DNA of 64,000 nucleotides from Hyphomonadaceae bacterium (GCA_019753175.1 JAIELK010000013.1:1-64000), one strand, 5' to 3'. Shown: positions 35,156 to 46,939, counted from the stretch's first letter. Translations and numbers: made by a program. The notes: generated by a model not told the origin, from the sequence alone.

Positions 35156-37027
35156 ATGGCCGCCAGGGAGACGCCCGCCGAGACCTTCAAGCGCGCACTT
35201 GCGCAGTCGACGCGCGCCCTCGCCGGAGCAGAGGGCGAGCTGGAGGTAGCGTTCGGCGCAGAGGGTCCGCGTCTCAGCCCTGGCCGGATCGTGCTGCCGC
35301 ATCCGCCGCGGGTCATTTCTGACGCAGAAGCCGAGCGCCTCCGCGGCCAAGCCGATGCGCTGGCGCTGAAGCTGGCGCACCACAACGAAAGCGAACACGC
35401 CAGGTTGCGCCCGGCCGGTGCGGACGCGCGTGCGGTGTTCGATGCGGTCGAGGAGACGCGCGTGCAGGCGCTTGGCGCCAACGCGATGAAGGGTGTCGCC
35501 GCCAATCTCACCGCCGCGCTGACCGATGTGTTCGAGCGCAAAGGCGCTGCGCGCGCGCAGTCGCGCGCCAACGCACCGCTCGCTGACGCCGTAGCGCTGA
35601 TGGTGCGCGAGCGGTTGACGGGTCTGGCGCCGCCGCAGAACGCGAAAGCCATCGTCGATGTTTGGCGCGCCGATATTGAACGCGATGCGGGCGCTGCGCT
35701 TGACCAGCTCGCGGCGGTTGCGTCCGATCAGCGCGCGTTCGCGCTCAAGATGCGCGACGTGCTGAGCGATCTCGGCGTCGGCGACGAAGCATCGCCTGGA
35801 GAGGACGATGAGCGAGCGGACGGTTCGGAGAACCAGTCGCCGCAGCAGCCAGACGATCGCGAGGGCGAGGGACAGGACGACCAAGAAGTCCCTGCCGAAC
35901 TTGAAACTGTTCAAAGCGATGCGGACACGGAGAGCGACCGTACGTTGTCGGTCGAGGTCGACCTCGACTCGGACGACATGGAAGAGGCAGAGCAGGACGA
36001 TCCGGGCGAGCAGCCGATCCGTCCAAGATCACGCAACGAACCGGAAGATCCAAACGCGCAATACCAAGTGTTTACGCGTGCGCATGACGAGATCATCGCC
36101 GCCGAAGACCTCTGCGATGGCGAGGAATTGGCTCGCCTGCGCGCCTATCTCGATCAGCAACTGAAGCCGCTGCAAAGCGTGGTCGGCCGCCTCGCCAATC
36201 GCTTGCAACGCAGGTTGTTGGCAAAGCAGAACCGCGCCTGGAGCTTCGATTTGGAAGAGGGCGTTCTCGACACGGCGCGGCTGACGCGCGTGATCATCGA
36301 TCCAATGTCGGCGCTGTCCTTCAAGCAGGAAGAGGACATGCCGTTCAAGGACACGGTGGTGACGCTGCTTCTCGACAATTCAGGCTCGATGCGGGGGCGG
36401 CCGATCATGGTGGCGGCGCTTTGCGCCGACATTCTCGCCCGCACGCTGGAGCGGTGCGGTGTGAAGGTGGAAGTCCTGGGCTTTACGACGCGCGCATGGA
36501 AAGGCGGGCGCTCCAAGGAAGACTGGCTCGGTGCTGGGCGTCCTCCGCAACCGGGGCGGCTCAACGATCTGCGTCACGTCGTTTACAAGTCCGCCGATGC
36601 TCCCTGGCGCCGCGCGCGGCGGAATCTCGGTCTGATGATGCGCGAGGGTTTGCTTAAGGAAAACATCGACGGCGAAGCGCTGATGTGGGCGCATGACCGC
36701 TTGCTCGCACGCTCGGAGCAGCGACGCATCCTGATGGTGATCTCGGATGGTGCGCCGGTGGACGATTCCACGCTCTCGGCCAATCCCGGCAACTATCTCG
36801 AGCGCCACTTGCGCAATGTGATCCACTGGGTGGAGACGCGATCGCCAGTCGAATTGATCGCCATCGGCATCGGCCACGACGTCACCCGCTACTATCGCCG
36901 CGCCGTCACCATTACCGACGCGGAGCAGCTCGGCGGCGTGATGACTGAAAAGCTCGCCGAATTGTTCGACGAGCCTGGCCCGATGGCTGTTGCGTCGCCA
37001 CCTCGGCGGCGCACGCGGGCGGCCTGA
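35156..37027 (+). CDS. cobT: Cobaltochelatase subunit CobT
   Basis: The start at 35156 gives [17 protein letters not shown], matching CobT N-termini; an ATG 3 codons earlier is also possible. The middle is strongly acidic (about residues 215-300), as is usual for CobT. The C-terminal von Willebrand A domain has MIDAS DNSGSM near 407, with [27 protein letters not shown] later. CobT with CobS forms the AAA-type motor that drives CobN to insert cobalt in aerobic B12 synthesis. Neither cobS nor cobN is in the window. No B12 riboswitch is evident upstream. Confidence 0.93.
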   Translation: MAARETPAETFKRALAQSTRALAGAEGELEVAFGAEGPRLSPGRIVLPHPPRVISDAEAERLRGQADALALKLAHHNESEHARLRPAGADARAVFDAVEETRVQALGANAMKGVAANLTAALTDVFERKGAARAQSRANAPLADAVALMVRERLTGLAPPQNAKAIVDVWRADIERDAGAALDQLAAVASDQRAFALKMRDVLSDLGVGDEASPGEDDERADGSENQSPQQPDDREGEGQDDQEVPAELETVQSDADTESDRTLSVEVDLDSDDMEEAEQDDPGEQPIRPRSRNEPEDPNAQYQVFTRAHDEIIAAEDLCDGEELARLRAYLDQQLKPLQSVVGRLANRLQRRLLAKQNRAWSFDLEEGVLDTARLTRVIIDPMSALSFKQEEDMPFKDTVVTLLLDNSGSMRGRPIMVAALCADILARTLERCGVKVEVLGFTTRAWKGGRSKEDWLGAGRPPQPGRLNDLRHVVYKSADAPWRRARRNLGLMMREGLLKENIDGEALMWAHDRLLARSEQRRILMVISDGAPVDDSTLSANPGNYLERHLRNVIHWVETRSPVELIAIGIGHDVTRYYRRAVTITDAEQLGGVMTEKLAELFDEPGPMAVASPPRRRTRAA

Positions 37028-37029
37028 GC

Positions 37030-38010
37030 ATGCGATGGATGGCCCCTCTGCTAGCGTGCGTGATTGCCGCTTGCGCACCGTCGGCCGCGGACGCTCCGGT
37101 GGCCGATCAGTGGCGCGCGATCGCGCTCACCGCGACGCCGGTAGAGTTGGGCGCCGAGGAAGTGGGGCGGCTGCGCTTTCGAGGCGGCCTTCGCCTGGAT
37201 GCGCCAGACGATTCTTTGTTCGGCGGCCTTTCCGGCCTTGAGGTGCTCGATGACGGGCGGCTCATCGCGGTTACCGATAAGGGGCTCTGGTTCGAAGCGC
37301 AGCTCACGCTCGACCATGCAGGCGCTCTGGTCGGAGCAGCCGGCGCACGTATCGCCTTCCTTCGCGACGAAAACGGCGACGTGTTCGAGGACAAAGAGAG
37401 CGGCGATTCCGAGGGGCTCGCCCATCTGCCGGACGGCCGGTTCGCCGTGAGCTTCGAACAGACGCAAACTCTCCGCATCTATGACCTCAACCGAGACGGA
37501 CCGTTTGGCGCCGCACAGGCCGGGCCGACGCTGGCGGGCATCGTGCGGCTTCCGCGCAATGTCGGCCTTGAAGCGCTGGCGGCGACGGCGGACGGCGCCA
37601 TGCTGGTCGGCGCCGAGGGCGGCGGCCGCGCGCGCACGCCGCTTTGGCTGGCGCCGCTGGGGGCGACGAGCGCTGTCGCCTCGCGGATCCGTTATCGTCC
37701 GCATCGCGGCTATTCATTAACCGCGCTCGATCGACTGCCGGGCGGCGGCTTCGTCGCCATCGAGCGCTTCTATGCACCGACTTTGCCGCCGCGCGCGCGG
37801 GTGATGCGCTTTGACGATACGGCGCTGAACGGCGAGAGCATTGAGGCGGAAGAACTGGCGCTGCTGGCGCCGCCACTTGCGGTCGACAATTTTGAGGGCG
37901 TCGCCGCTGTTCGCAACGCCGATGGCTCGACGCGACTCTACCTCGTTTCCGACGACAATTTCAGCGACCGGCAGCGCACTCTGTTGCTGGCGTTCGATGT
38001 GGCGCAATAG
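37030..38010 (+). CDS. Lipoprotein with phytase-type esterase-like domain
   Basis: The 326-residue protein begins MRWMAPLLACVIAACAPS, a signal with lipobox IAAC. The remainder fits the esterase-like activity of phytase domain: GGLSGLEVLDDGRLIAVTDKG, SGDSEGLAHLPDGRFAVSFEQ and AVDNFEGVAAVRNADGSTRLYLVSDDNFSD. The fold is a beta-propeller and the true activity is uncertain. It begins 2 bp after cobT and ends 3 bp before the dehydratase gene, so the three form a probable transcription unit of unrelated functions. Confidence 0.85.
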   Translation: MRWMAPLLACVIAACAPSAADAPVADQWRAIALTATPVELGAEEVGRLRFRGGLRLDAPDDSLFGGLSGLEVLDDGRLIAVTDKGLWFEAQLTLDHAGALVGAAGARIAFLRDENGDVFEDKESGDSEGLAHLPDGRFAVSFEQTQTLRIYDLNRDGPFGAAQAGPTLAGIVRLPRNVGLEALAATADGAMLVGAEGGGRARTPLWLAPLGATSAVASRIRYRPHRGYSLTALDRLPGGGFVAIERFYAPTLPPRARVMRFDDTALNGESIEAEELALLAPPLAVDNFEGVAAVRNADGSTRLYLVSDDNFSDRQRTLLLAFDVAQ

Positions 38011-38013
38011 CGG

Positions 38014-38973
38014 ATGCTGGACCCAGTTCGACCCATCACGTTGTCCGATATCGAGGCCGCGCAGGCGCGCATTGCCGCCACCGTCGTGCGAACGCCGCTG
38101 GTGAGGCTTGACCTGGGGCGCGATGGCCCAGACATCCGCCTCAAGCTTGAGAACCTTCAGCCCACCAACGCCTACAAGATCCGCGGCGCCGCCAATGCGG
38201 TTGCGATGCTCAGCAAAGAAGACAAGAATCGCGGCGTCTGGACCATCAGCGCGGGCAATGCTGGACAAGGCGTGGCCTATGCAGCACGGGCCGCGGGCGT
38301 GCCCTGCAAAATCGTTGTCATCGAAACGGCGCCGCAAACAAAGATCGACCGAATGCGAGCGCTCGGGGCCGACCTAGTGCTGGCGCCATTCGATGTGTGC
38401 TGGCGCGCGCTGGAGGAGCACGCGTTCCCAGGAATGGACGGCACACTCGTGCACCCGTTCGACGATCACAATTTCATCGCCGGTCACGGCACTATGGCGC
38501 TGGAGGTTGTGCAGGATTGTCCGGAGCTAACCAGCGTGATCTGCGCCGTTGGTGGCGGTGGATTGATAGCCGGTGTCGGCAGCGCGATCAGAGCCAAGGC
38601 GCCGCATGTGAAGGTGTTGGCTGCGGAGCCCGAGACAGCCGCGCCCCTGTCGCTTTCGCTTGCGGCGGGCAAGGCGCAGGCGTTCAAGGATTGGCGCGCC
38701 TCGTTCGTCGACGGCGCGGGCGGGCGCAGCGTCATCCAGCGCATGTGGGAGCGGATGAGTCCGGTCCTGGATGGAGACATTGTGGTGACGCTTGATGATA
38801 CGCGTCGAGCGATGCGGCTGATGGCTGAAAAGGCGCGCGTGATCTCGGAGGGCGCGGGCGCCCTAGCGTTGGCGGCGGCGCTGACTGGCAAAGCTGGCGA
38901 CGGGCCAATCGTGTGCGTCGTCAGTGGCGGCAACGTCGACTTGAAGACATTCGCGCAGCTGATCGATGTTTAG
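38014..38973 (+). CDS. PLP-dependent threonine/serine dehydratase-like enzyme
   Basis: The 319 residues follow fold type II. The PLP-Lys is in NAYKIRGAAN near residue 54, the Asn loop is SAGNAGQG near 83, the phosphate-binding loop is GGGGLIAG near 185, and SEGAGALALAAAL lies near the end. Length and motifs place it with catabolic threonine dehydratases, serine racemases and hydroxyaspartate ammonia-lyases. No ACT domain is present, so feedback regulation by isoleucine is unlikely. Its stop overlaps the convergent M50 protease stop. Confidence 0.87.
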   Translation: MLDPVRPITLSDIEAAQARIAATVVRTPLVRLDLGRDGPDIRLKLENLQPTNAYKIRGAANAVAMLSKEDKNRGVWTISAGNAGQGVAYAARAAGVPCKIVVIETAPQTKIDRMRALGADLVLAPFDVCWRALEEHAFPGMDGTLVHPFDDHNFIAGHGTMALEVVQDCPELTSVICAVGGGGLIAGVGSAIRAKAPHVKVLAAEPETAAPLSLSLAAGKAQAFKDWRASFVDGAGGRSVIQRMWERMSPVLDGDIVVTLDDTRRAMRLMAEKARVISEGAGALALAAALTGKAGDGPIVCVVSGGNVDLKTFAQLIDV

Positions 38974-39686
38974 CGCATCGCGCGTCGTTCGCCCCACGCG
39001 GAACCAGCCACAAACAAGCCCACGAACAGGATTGCAAAGCTCTCCACCCAAATGGCGTACGCAATCGCAACAACGCCGATAACGATGCCTGCCCAGGCCG
39101 CAATCCACCCGGCGCGTCCGAGCGACATCCGTGTCGACAACACGGTCCGAAGGATGTGGCCGCCGTCGAGCGGCAGCCCGGGCAACAGATTGAACAGCCC
39201 AAGCGCAAGGTTGAGGAAGGCGCCCGCGCGCACTGCGTATTCGATCAGATTGGGATTGTGCGGCCGGACATAGATGTCGGCGCCCTCGATCCAAGTCGCG
39301 TCTTGCGATGGCAGCACAGCCAAGATGGCGAACAGGATCGAGGCGATAAGCAGGTTCGCCGCCGGGCCAGCGAACGCAATGGCCGCGTCGCGCCACCGCG
39401 TTGGCTGCACCCAGAACGAGGCGTAACCGCCAAACCAGGTTAGCGCGATATGGCGCACCGGAACGCCGAGCGCTCGCGCTGTCAGCGCATGGGCAAGCTC
39501 GTGGGCGAGAACCGAGCCCACCGCGAGAGCGACGAAGATGAGCGCGCGAAGCAGGTCAACGCCGCTGGACTGATGGAGCGCGACCAACAGCAGCAAAGGC
39601 CCCAAGTACAGGGCCGACATCTCAACGAAAACAGGAAACCCGAATGCGGTCCCGATGGCGAAGCCCGGGTTCGAACCGCTTCTCAA
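38970..39686 (-). CDS. Site-2-type (M50) intramembrane metalloprotease
   Basis: The 238-residue polytopic protein has the zinc motif HELAH (residues 62-66) in a TM helix and the third metal ligand in [11 protein letters not shown] near 165. Several other TM segments surround these. The start is TTG 39686, overlapping the rpmB stop by 4 nt (TTGA), so translation is probably coupled to ribosomal protein L28. Site-2 proteases cut membrane-tethered regulators; the target here is unknown. No PDZ domain is visible, as in the small M50B-type forms. Confidence 0.87.
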   Translation of the reverse strand: MRSGSNPGFAIGTAFGFPVFVEMSALYLGPLLLLVALHQSSGVDLLRALIFVALAVGSVLAHELAHALTARALGVPVRHIALTWFGGYASFWVQPTRWRDAAIAFAGPAANLLIASILFAILAVLPSQDATWIEGADIYVRPHNPNLIEYAVRAGAFLNLALGLFNLLPGLPLDGGHILRTVLSTRMSLGRAGWIAAWAGIVIGVVAIAYAIWVESFAILFVGLFVAGSAWGERRAMR

Positions 39687-39979
39687 GCCGCCGCGGTTTC
39701 AGCCAGCTTCTTCTTCACGTCGCGCCGGATCTTGGCCGCGCGCGTGGACAGCTCGTCCTCGCTTGCTTTCAGCAGAAACTGATCAAGCCCGCCGCGATGA
39801 TCGACGGAACGCAGCGCAGCCGCCGTGATGCGCAGCTTGTAGGCCTGACCGAGGGCGTCGCTGGTCAGCGTCACGTCCACAAGGTTCGGCTTGAACTCGC
39901 GCTTGGTCTTGATGTTGGAGTGGCTGACCTTGTGGCCGATTTGGCGGTTGACGCCGGTCAGCTCGCAGCGGCGGGACAT
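39683..39979 (-). CDS. rpmB: 50S ribosomal protein L28
   Basis: ATG 39979 gives 98 residues, starting [22 protein letters not shown] and containing KRFKPN-type and TNEKLRKITAAALR-like patterns ([21 protein letters not shown]). The alphaproteobacterial C-terminal extension ([15 protein letters not shown]) is present. An ORF start at 40072 is not supported. It is co-directional with the downstream M50 protease, whose start it overlaps. Confidence 0.95.
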   Translation of the reverse strand: MSRRCELTGVNRQIGHKVSHSNIKTKREFKPNLVDVTLTSDALGQAYKLRITAAALRSVDHRGGLDQFLLKASEDELSTRAAKIRRDVKKKLAETAAA

Positions 39980-40152
39980 GGGCTTAACGCTTTCAGTCGG
40001 GTGAAAATTGAAGCGCGGACGCTTACGCGAAGGCGCAAGCGCGGTCAAGAACACCGGTGGCGCTTCCATCAAACAGCCCGATTTGGTTCATGTGGTGATC
40101 AGCCCTGAGGCTCTAATGCAGAGCCTTGGTTCATCCCGGGAGCCCTTGACCC

Positions 40153-40938
40153 ATGAGGTTGTTCACTGCCGCTTTCGCCAGTCTGGCCCTGGCTGCCCTC
40201 GTCGGGCCAGCAAGTGCTCAGCCCCAGCCGGCTGAGCAGCGGTTGGAGGCGACCTATGCCGCCATCGCACGCGGGGTCAGCGCGGGGGAATTCCGCTACA
40301 CTTTTTCCCGCACCGGGCAGACCTACACTGTCAATGCTCGACGTCGCTTGACCGGCCTGGCCCGTACCCTGATGGGCGAGAGCCAGGACTACACCTACTC
40401 GGTCAACGGTTCGGTGGCGGCCAACGGCGCGCTGCAACCGGCGGCCTACCAGCACCGCGGCGGGCGCCGCGACCGGTTGGTGCGCTCGACCTTCAGCGCT
40501 GAGGACATCGTCACCACGGCCGAGCCGCGCATGGGCATGGGCAACCCGCCGGCGACCCAAGCTCAAAAGCGCGGCGCCGTCGATCAGCTGACCGCCATCG
40601 CTTCCATGATCACTGCCAGCGGCGATCCCTGCGCCCGCACCGTCCGCGTCTACATGGACGGCCGCTCGCGCTTTGACTTCGTAATGTCGCCGAACGGCAC
40701 GGTCGACGTGAATACAGCCGCTTACCGCGGTCGCGCACAGCGCTGCAGCGTGCAGTTCAGGCCGATCGCCGGTTTTTCGGACCCGCAGGAACCGTCCACG
40801 CTGACCTTCCTGTTCGCGCCTACGCCGAGCGGGCTGCACGCGCCGATCCGAATCGAGATGCCGTCCGATGACGTGGGTGTCGTGCGGCTGGAGGCGCGCC
40901 GTCTCTCGGTGAACGGTCAGGTGTTGCGCGCCAATTGA
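40153..40938 (+). CDS. Periplasmic DUF3108 domain protein
   Basis: The 261-residue product has a signal peptide MRLFTAAFASLALAALVGPASA. The mature part starts with FRYTFSRTGQTYTVNARRR and shows the antiparallel strands of DUF3108, including DYTYSVNGSVAANG and PIRIEMPSDDVGVVRLEARR at the end. Related domains occur in LolA-like or lipid-associated periplasmic proteins; the function is not established. It is divergent from rpmB, with 173 bp between the starts. Confidence 0.85.
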   Translation: MRLFTAAFASLALAALVGPASAQPQPAEQRLEATYAAIARGVSAGEFRYTFSRTGQTYTVNARRRLTGLARTLMGESQDYTYSVNGSVAANGALQPAAYQHRGGRRDRLVRSTFSAEDIVTTAEPRMGMGNPPATQAQKRGAVDQLTAIASMITASGDPCARTVRVYMDGRSRFDFVMSPNGTVDVNTAAYRGRAQRCSVQFRPIAGFSDPQEPSTLTFLFAPTPSGLHAPIRIEMPSDDVGVVRLEARRLSVNGQVLRAN

Positions 40939-41085
40939 GCAAGGCACCTAAACTAGTCTTGTGTGTTACTTAAGGGTTAAGCACAAGATGTAGCCGTGAA
41001 CGGATAAGAAACGACTCGGATGAAGTGATTCGTCAGCGATTCGTTCTTGCTTCTTTCCGCTCCCGCCCTAGGTCGAGGACTTCCC

Positions 41086-43568
<2,483 letters not shown>

Positions 43569-43572
<4 letters not shown>

Positions 43573-43853
43573 ATGGCCAGCGCATCGATGTGTGGCTGTA
43601 TCGCGCCCGCTTGGTGAAGACGCGCGCCGCCGCGGCGGCGCTGGTGACGGCTGGGCGTGTTCGTCTGGTGCGGGACGGGGCGTCGCGGTCGCTGTCGAAA
43701 CCCTCCGCCGAACTCAAGCCCGGAGATGGTCTGGTCCTGAGCGCGCCGGGCGGGCTTGTCGCGCTCGAAGTGGTTGGCTTGCCACGCCGCAGGGGGCCGC
43801 CATCGGAGGCCCGCGCCCTCTACAGCGAACGTGCCGCAGAAGCGCTCGCTTGA
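43569..43853 (+). CDS. S4 RNA-binding domain protein (HslR-like)
   Basis: The 94-residue protein starts [34 protein letters not shown], the S4 domain core, with [16 protein letters not shown] after it. HslR (heat-shock protein 15) binds free 50S subunits with nascent chain-tRNA in E. coli; this short form probably binds structured RNA. It overlaps the helicase stop as ATGA, so helicase and RNA-binding protein may form one complex. Confidence 0.88.
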
Positions 43854-43887
43854 CGCTATCGGCGCTGCTGGTCATGTCACGTCCGCC

Positions 43888-44229
43888 ATGACCTACATCG
43901 TCACCGACGCATGCGTGCGTTGCAAATACATGGACTGTGTCGAGGTCTGCCCCGTGGATTGCTTCTACGAAGGGGCGAATTTCCTCGTTATCCACCCCGA
44001 CGAATGCATCGATTGCGGCGTGTGCGAGCCGGAGTGCCCAGTAGACGCCATAAAACCGGACTCTGAAGATGATCCAAGCGGTAAGTGGCTTAAGGTCAAC
44101 ACCGAGTTCTCGAAGATCTGGCCCAACATTACCGTCAAAGGCGAACCCCCAGCCGATGCCGACGCCTTCAAGGACGAGAAGGGCAAGTTCGAGAAGTACT
44201 TCAGCCCCGAACCGGGCGACGGAAACTGA
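43888..44229 (+). CDS. fdxA: FdxA-type 7Fe ferredoxin
   Basis: ATG 43888 gives 113 residues. The first cluster ligands are in [17 protein letters not shown] (residues 9-25) and the second in [12 protein letters not shown] near 40-51, the FdxA pattern with one 3Fe-4S and one 4Fe-4S cluster. The C-terminus, [18 protein letters not shown], is typical of this group. It transfers electrons in the cytoplasm to undefined partners. It lies 34 bp after the S4 gene. Confidence 0.95.
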   Translation: MTYIVTDACVRCKYMDCVEVCPVDCFYEGANFLVIHPDECIDCGVCEPECPVDAIKPDSEDDPSGKWLKVNTEFSKIWPNITVKGEPPADADAFKDEKGKFEKYFSPEPGDGN

Positions 44230-44262
44230 GCTTTGGGCGCCTGCGGCCTTCCAGAAGCGCCG

Positions 44263-44288
44263 ATTCTATGATAGAAGTGTCATAGAAT
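44263..44288. promoter_or_regulatory. AT-rich 9-bp inverted repeat between fdxA and carD
   Basis: ATTCTATGA (44263-44271) and TCATAGAAT (44280-44288) are separated by 8 nt. It is AT-rich against a GC-rich background. It contains TATGAT and TAGAAT, both -10-like. It may be an operator or promoter for carD, or an fdxA terminator without T-tract. A second stem (44297-44312) follows. Confidence 0.5.
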
Positions 44289-44455
44289 TAAGGGTCGCGC
44301 GGGTTTCCGCGCCCGTAACCGGATCACTTCATCGTCGCAGCCAGGACGTCCCTATCGCAGGCGGGAGAGGCCGTCTGCCATGTCGGGCGTTTGACTTCGG
44401 CGCGGTTGGAGATTCCGGCGACCCTGGGGAACTTTGGGTGTCCACGGAGATAAGC

Positions 44456-45031
44456 ATGCAAGCAGCCACGTCTATCGCGTTCCGGCCCGGGGACCACATT
44501 GTCTACCCGGCGCACGGCGTGGGGCGGGTCATGGGCGTCGAGAAGCAGGCGGTGGCCGGCATCTCGCTCGACGTGTTCGTGATCTCGTTCGAGCAAGACA
44601 AGATGACGCTTCGGGTGCCGACGGCGAAGGCCAAGGCCAGCGGCATGCGTCCGCTCGCCTCCAGCGAGGTGGTCACGCAAGCCATCAAGACGCTGCAGGG
44701 CCGGGCGCGGATCAAGCGCACGATGTGGAGCCGCCGCGCCCAGGAATACGAAGCCAAGATCAATTCCGGCGACTTGGTCCAGATCGCCGAGGTGGTTCGC
44801 GACCTGCACCGGGCTACCGACCAGCCCGAGCAATCCTATTCCGAGCGGCAGCTCTATGAGGGCGCGCTCGACCGCATGGCCCGCGAACTGGCGGCGGTGG
44901 AGAAAATCGACCGTGACGCCGCCGTGCAGAAGCTGACGGCGTCGCTGGCGTTGAAGAAGCCGCGCGGCGCGGTGGCGGAAGTCGTCGAAGCGGCCGAGGT
45001 CGAAGCCGACCCGGCCGAGGCGGCGGCGTAA
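44456..45031 (+). CDS. carD: CarD-family transcriptional regulator
   Basis: ATG 44456 with GGAGATAAGC upstream gives 191 residues. The N-terminal Tudor-like RNA polymerase-interacting domain is FRPGDHIVYPAHGVGRVMGVEKQ, and a helical C-terminal DNA-binding region (DLVQIAEVVRDLHRATDQPE, YEGALDRMARELAAVE) follows. CarD/CdnL binds RNA polymerase beta and stabilises open complexes at rRNA and other promoters. An acidic tail follows. It has a long leader (about 225 bp after fdxA) with two hairpins, suggesting its own promoter and perhaps leader control. Confidence 0.93.
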   Translation: MQAATSIAFRPGDHIVYPAHGVGRVMGVEKQAVAGISLDVFVISFEQDKMTLRVPTAKAKASGMRPLASSEVVTQAIKTLQGRARIKRTMWSRRAQEYEAKINSGDLVQIAEVVRDLHRATDQPEQSYSERQLYEGALDRMARELAAVEKIDRDAAVQKLTASLALKKPRGAVAEVVEAAEVEADPAEAAA

Positions 45032-45056
45032 GCGCTACCCGCGACGGATGGAGTTA

Positions 45057-45087
45057 AAAGCCGGGCGGCGACGCCCGGCTTTTTTTG
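45057..45087 (+). terminator. Strong rho-independent terminator after carD
   Basis: AAAGCCGGGC (45057-45066) pairs with GCCCGGCTTT (45073-45082) across a 6-nt loop, followed by an uninterrupted T-run to 45087. It is the strongest terminator in the window. Confidence 0.95.
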
Positions 45088-45141
45088 TTTTGCGAGGGTG
45101 GTAACGGTCGTTGGTCACGTCGTTGGCGAACGCCTAGCTCT

Positions 45142-45372
45142 GGCCGATACTGTTGAAAAACTCGCTTGTGACTTTGCGCTTGGATTTCGTCGAGTTGAAT
45201 TTGCAAGGGAGCGATCTCATTAGAAGCCGGCGCGAACGCCCTGCAAGGTTCCTGGGCGAGATTTTCTGCGTATGCCGCGACCCCTTTTCGTGTCGAAGAT
45301 GCGCAATGCGGTTCAGCGGGCAAGCAAAATTTCGCGACTGGGCCAAATCGGAGTTTTTCAACAGTATTGGCC
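45142..45372. mobile_element. 231-bp MITE-like element with 22-bp terminal inverted repeats
   Basis: The left end (45142-45163) and the right end (45351-45372) are inverted copies matching at 21 of 22 positions; both carry GATACTGTTGAAAAACTC or its one-base variant AATACTGTTGAAAAACTC. The interior of about 187 bp has no full gene and lower GC than its neighbours. Ends with CTGTTGAAAAACT resemble those of transposases of the IS5/IS1182 type that I have seen in Alphaproteobacteria, but I cannot assign a family. No clean target duplication is visible; GGCC at both outer ends could be either TIR or duplication. It lies between the carD terminator and a convergent lipoprotein gene. Confidence 0.75.
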
Positions 45373-45454
45373 CTTTGCGGACATGGGATCGCCGTGCAAA
45401 GCGCGTGGGCGCGCAAGAGAAAACGGTGAGGCACAAGCCCTCGCCGCTGTGGTT

Positions 45455-45907
45455 TCAGCTGATTTCAGCGGAAGCCGGCTGCGTTGCCGGATCAACCGCT
45501 GCGGGCTCAGGCACCGGTTCTGGCGCCGCAATCGGCTCCAGCGTTACGTTGAGCGGGTTCGGCACAAGCTCTTGCGTAGCGCCGCTGCCGGCATCTACCG
45601 CGACACCGATGAGACCGCCAACAAGAACGTTGCCAGCCATACCGGCAGCGCCACCGCCAGCAGTCTGGTGCGTCACCGTGCCGGTCCAGGTTTGATAACC
45701 TTCCTTGATGATCGTAACCGTGAAGTCCGAGTTGCGGCGCACATCAGGAAACGTGCAAGGCGTCGCGGCGCAGGTCAGGCCGAGACTTGTCTCAACGCGC
45801 GCGCCCGAAGGAATGGTGTTGACCGTGAATGCTTCGCGCGTGCCGCGCGTGATCGTGGCGCACGAAGCCGCTGACAACGCCATTAGCGCCACAAAAACAA
45901 GTCTCAT
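45455..45907 (-). CDS. PEGA-like small lipoprotein
   Basis: ATG 45907 has GGGGGAG upstream and gives 150 residues. The signal peptide ends with lipobox ASC (MALSAASCATITRGT). The mature part shows a PEGA-like strand pattern, VNTIPSGARVET, with FTVTIIKEGYQTWTGTVTH, then GGGAAGMAGNVLVGGLIGVAVDA (a Gly-rich hydrophobic hairpin) and an Ala/Pro/Glu tail. PEGA domains are surface-layer or extracellular modules; this hit is by pattern. The MITE ends 82 bp from its stop. Confidence 0.75.
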   Translation of the reverse strand: MRLVFVALMALSAASCATITRGTREAFTVNTIPSGARVETSLGLTCAATPCTFPDVRRNSDFTVTIIKEGYQTWTGTVTHQTAGGGAAGMAGNVLVGGLIGVAVDAGSGATQELVPNPLNVTLEPIAAPEPVPEPAAVDPATQPASAEIS

Positions 45908-46188
45908 AGAACTCCCCCTCAAAATCCACCCCAGCGTATATGAGAGGTGACCCTATAACACCTGCGGTTGTGACGCTCAAGGGGGCGTGGCCGAGTTGCA
46001 CGGCGCTCGGAACGGCGAGCCAGCCTCTTGGTGCTCGTCACCTACCCCAGTAACGTCGAGGTCAGCAGGTCGAGCACCTCGAGCATAGCGGCAGGAGCGG
46101 AGGTCGCGATGCGCGGCGAGCCAAGCCTGCGCTTTGATTGGCGCGAGATCGGGAAGCTTTTGCTGCGCACGCCGGTGCATCACGAGCA
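45908..46188. other. 281-bp intergenic stretch, no supported gene
   Basis: Only short overlapping ORFs occur, with no ribosome sites or family motifs. A segment near 45981-46040 (GGCGTGGCCGAG) resembles the start of a tRNA but cannot fold as one. Confidence 0.5.
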
Positions 46189-46851
46189 TCACTGCCCTCG
46201 TTGGCGATTTTCGTTCGCGAGCGAGGGCGGTGAACGGGAGAGATGGCGGATGACCACTTCGCCGATGGCGATGCTCAGGACCCAGGAGGCGACGAAGAGG
46301 ATATCAGAGGCGAAGCCGGTCGGGGCTTGGCCCGTGACGATGTAGATCGGATAGAACACCAGCGAGACGGCCCCCAATCCCATGCCGACCGCGTAGGAGC
46401 GGATCACCCACGCGCGGTGGCGGAGGAAATCCCGGTTCCGGATTGCGGCCATTGCCAGGGTGAGCGCGACCAGGAGCGCCAGACCAAAGAGTCCGCGGGC
46501 GATATCAACCAGGACGGTTCTTTGTGGCGTCACCTGCGCGAGAAGCGAAAGGGCCGAAAGGCCAAGGATCACGCCCGACAGAACGAAGACCATGCCTGTC
46601 ACGCGGTGCAGCGTCCCAAAGCGGTTGCGAAGGGCGCGGACGAATTGCACCGGGCCGGTAATCCCGAAGGCGATGCCGGCTAGGGCATGAGCTAACCAGG
46701 AGACGGGGGCGACGGCCAGATGGGCGCTTTCTGCGGGGTAGGCGCCGGACGGAATCTGCACAACGTCGATCAGCGCCGTGAGGACCGGGATGGCGGTGAA
46801 GAGCGCCAGGAACAGAACAAGCGGGATCGGTCGCCGAAAGAAGCGGAACAT
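46189..46851 (-). CDS. DUF2306 family membrane protein
   Basis: ATG 46851 with GGAG upstream gives 220 residues. Seven or so hydrophobic segments are visible, starting FRFFRRPIPLVLFLALFTAI. The family landmark region is LAHALAGIAFGITGPVQFVRALRNRFGTLHRVTGMVF, with RHRAWVIRSYAVGMG later. DUF2306 proteins are polytopic and uncharacterised, with cytochrome-like features in some. It is divergent from the LysR gene, a layout that usually means the LysR protein controls it. Confidence 0.82.
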   Translation of the reverse strand: MFRFFRRPIPLVLFLALFTAIPVLTALIDVVQIPSGAYPAESAHLAVAPVSWLAHALAGIAFGITGPVQFVRALRNRFGTLHRVTGMVFVLSGVILGLSALSLLAQVTPQRTVLVDIARGLFGLALLVALTLAMAAIRNRDFLRHRAWVIRSYAVGMGLGAVSLVFYPIYIVTGQAPTGFASDILFVASWVLSIAIGEVVIRHLSRSPPSLANENRQRGQ

Positions 46852-46939
46852 GGGGGTCTCCGAAACGGAATGTTCCGTCAGGCAGACCAGATAGATCAAT
46901 CAAGCGAGAATAGATATTGCCGAGAAATGCAGGTTCACG

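Noticed and set aside
45981-46060. tRNA-like sequence (GGCGTGGCCGAG)
   Set aside because: It resembles a tRNA-Ser or tRNA-Leu start, but the acceptor and T-arms cannot be formed.
46028-46345. Plus-strand ORF overlapping the DUF2306 gene end
   Set aside because: Low-complexity frame overlapping a better supported gene; no ribosome site.
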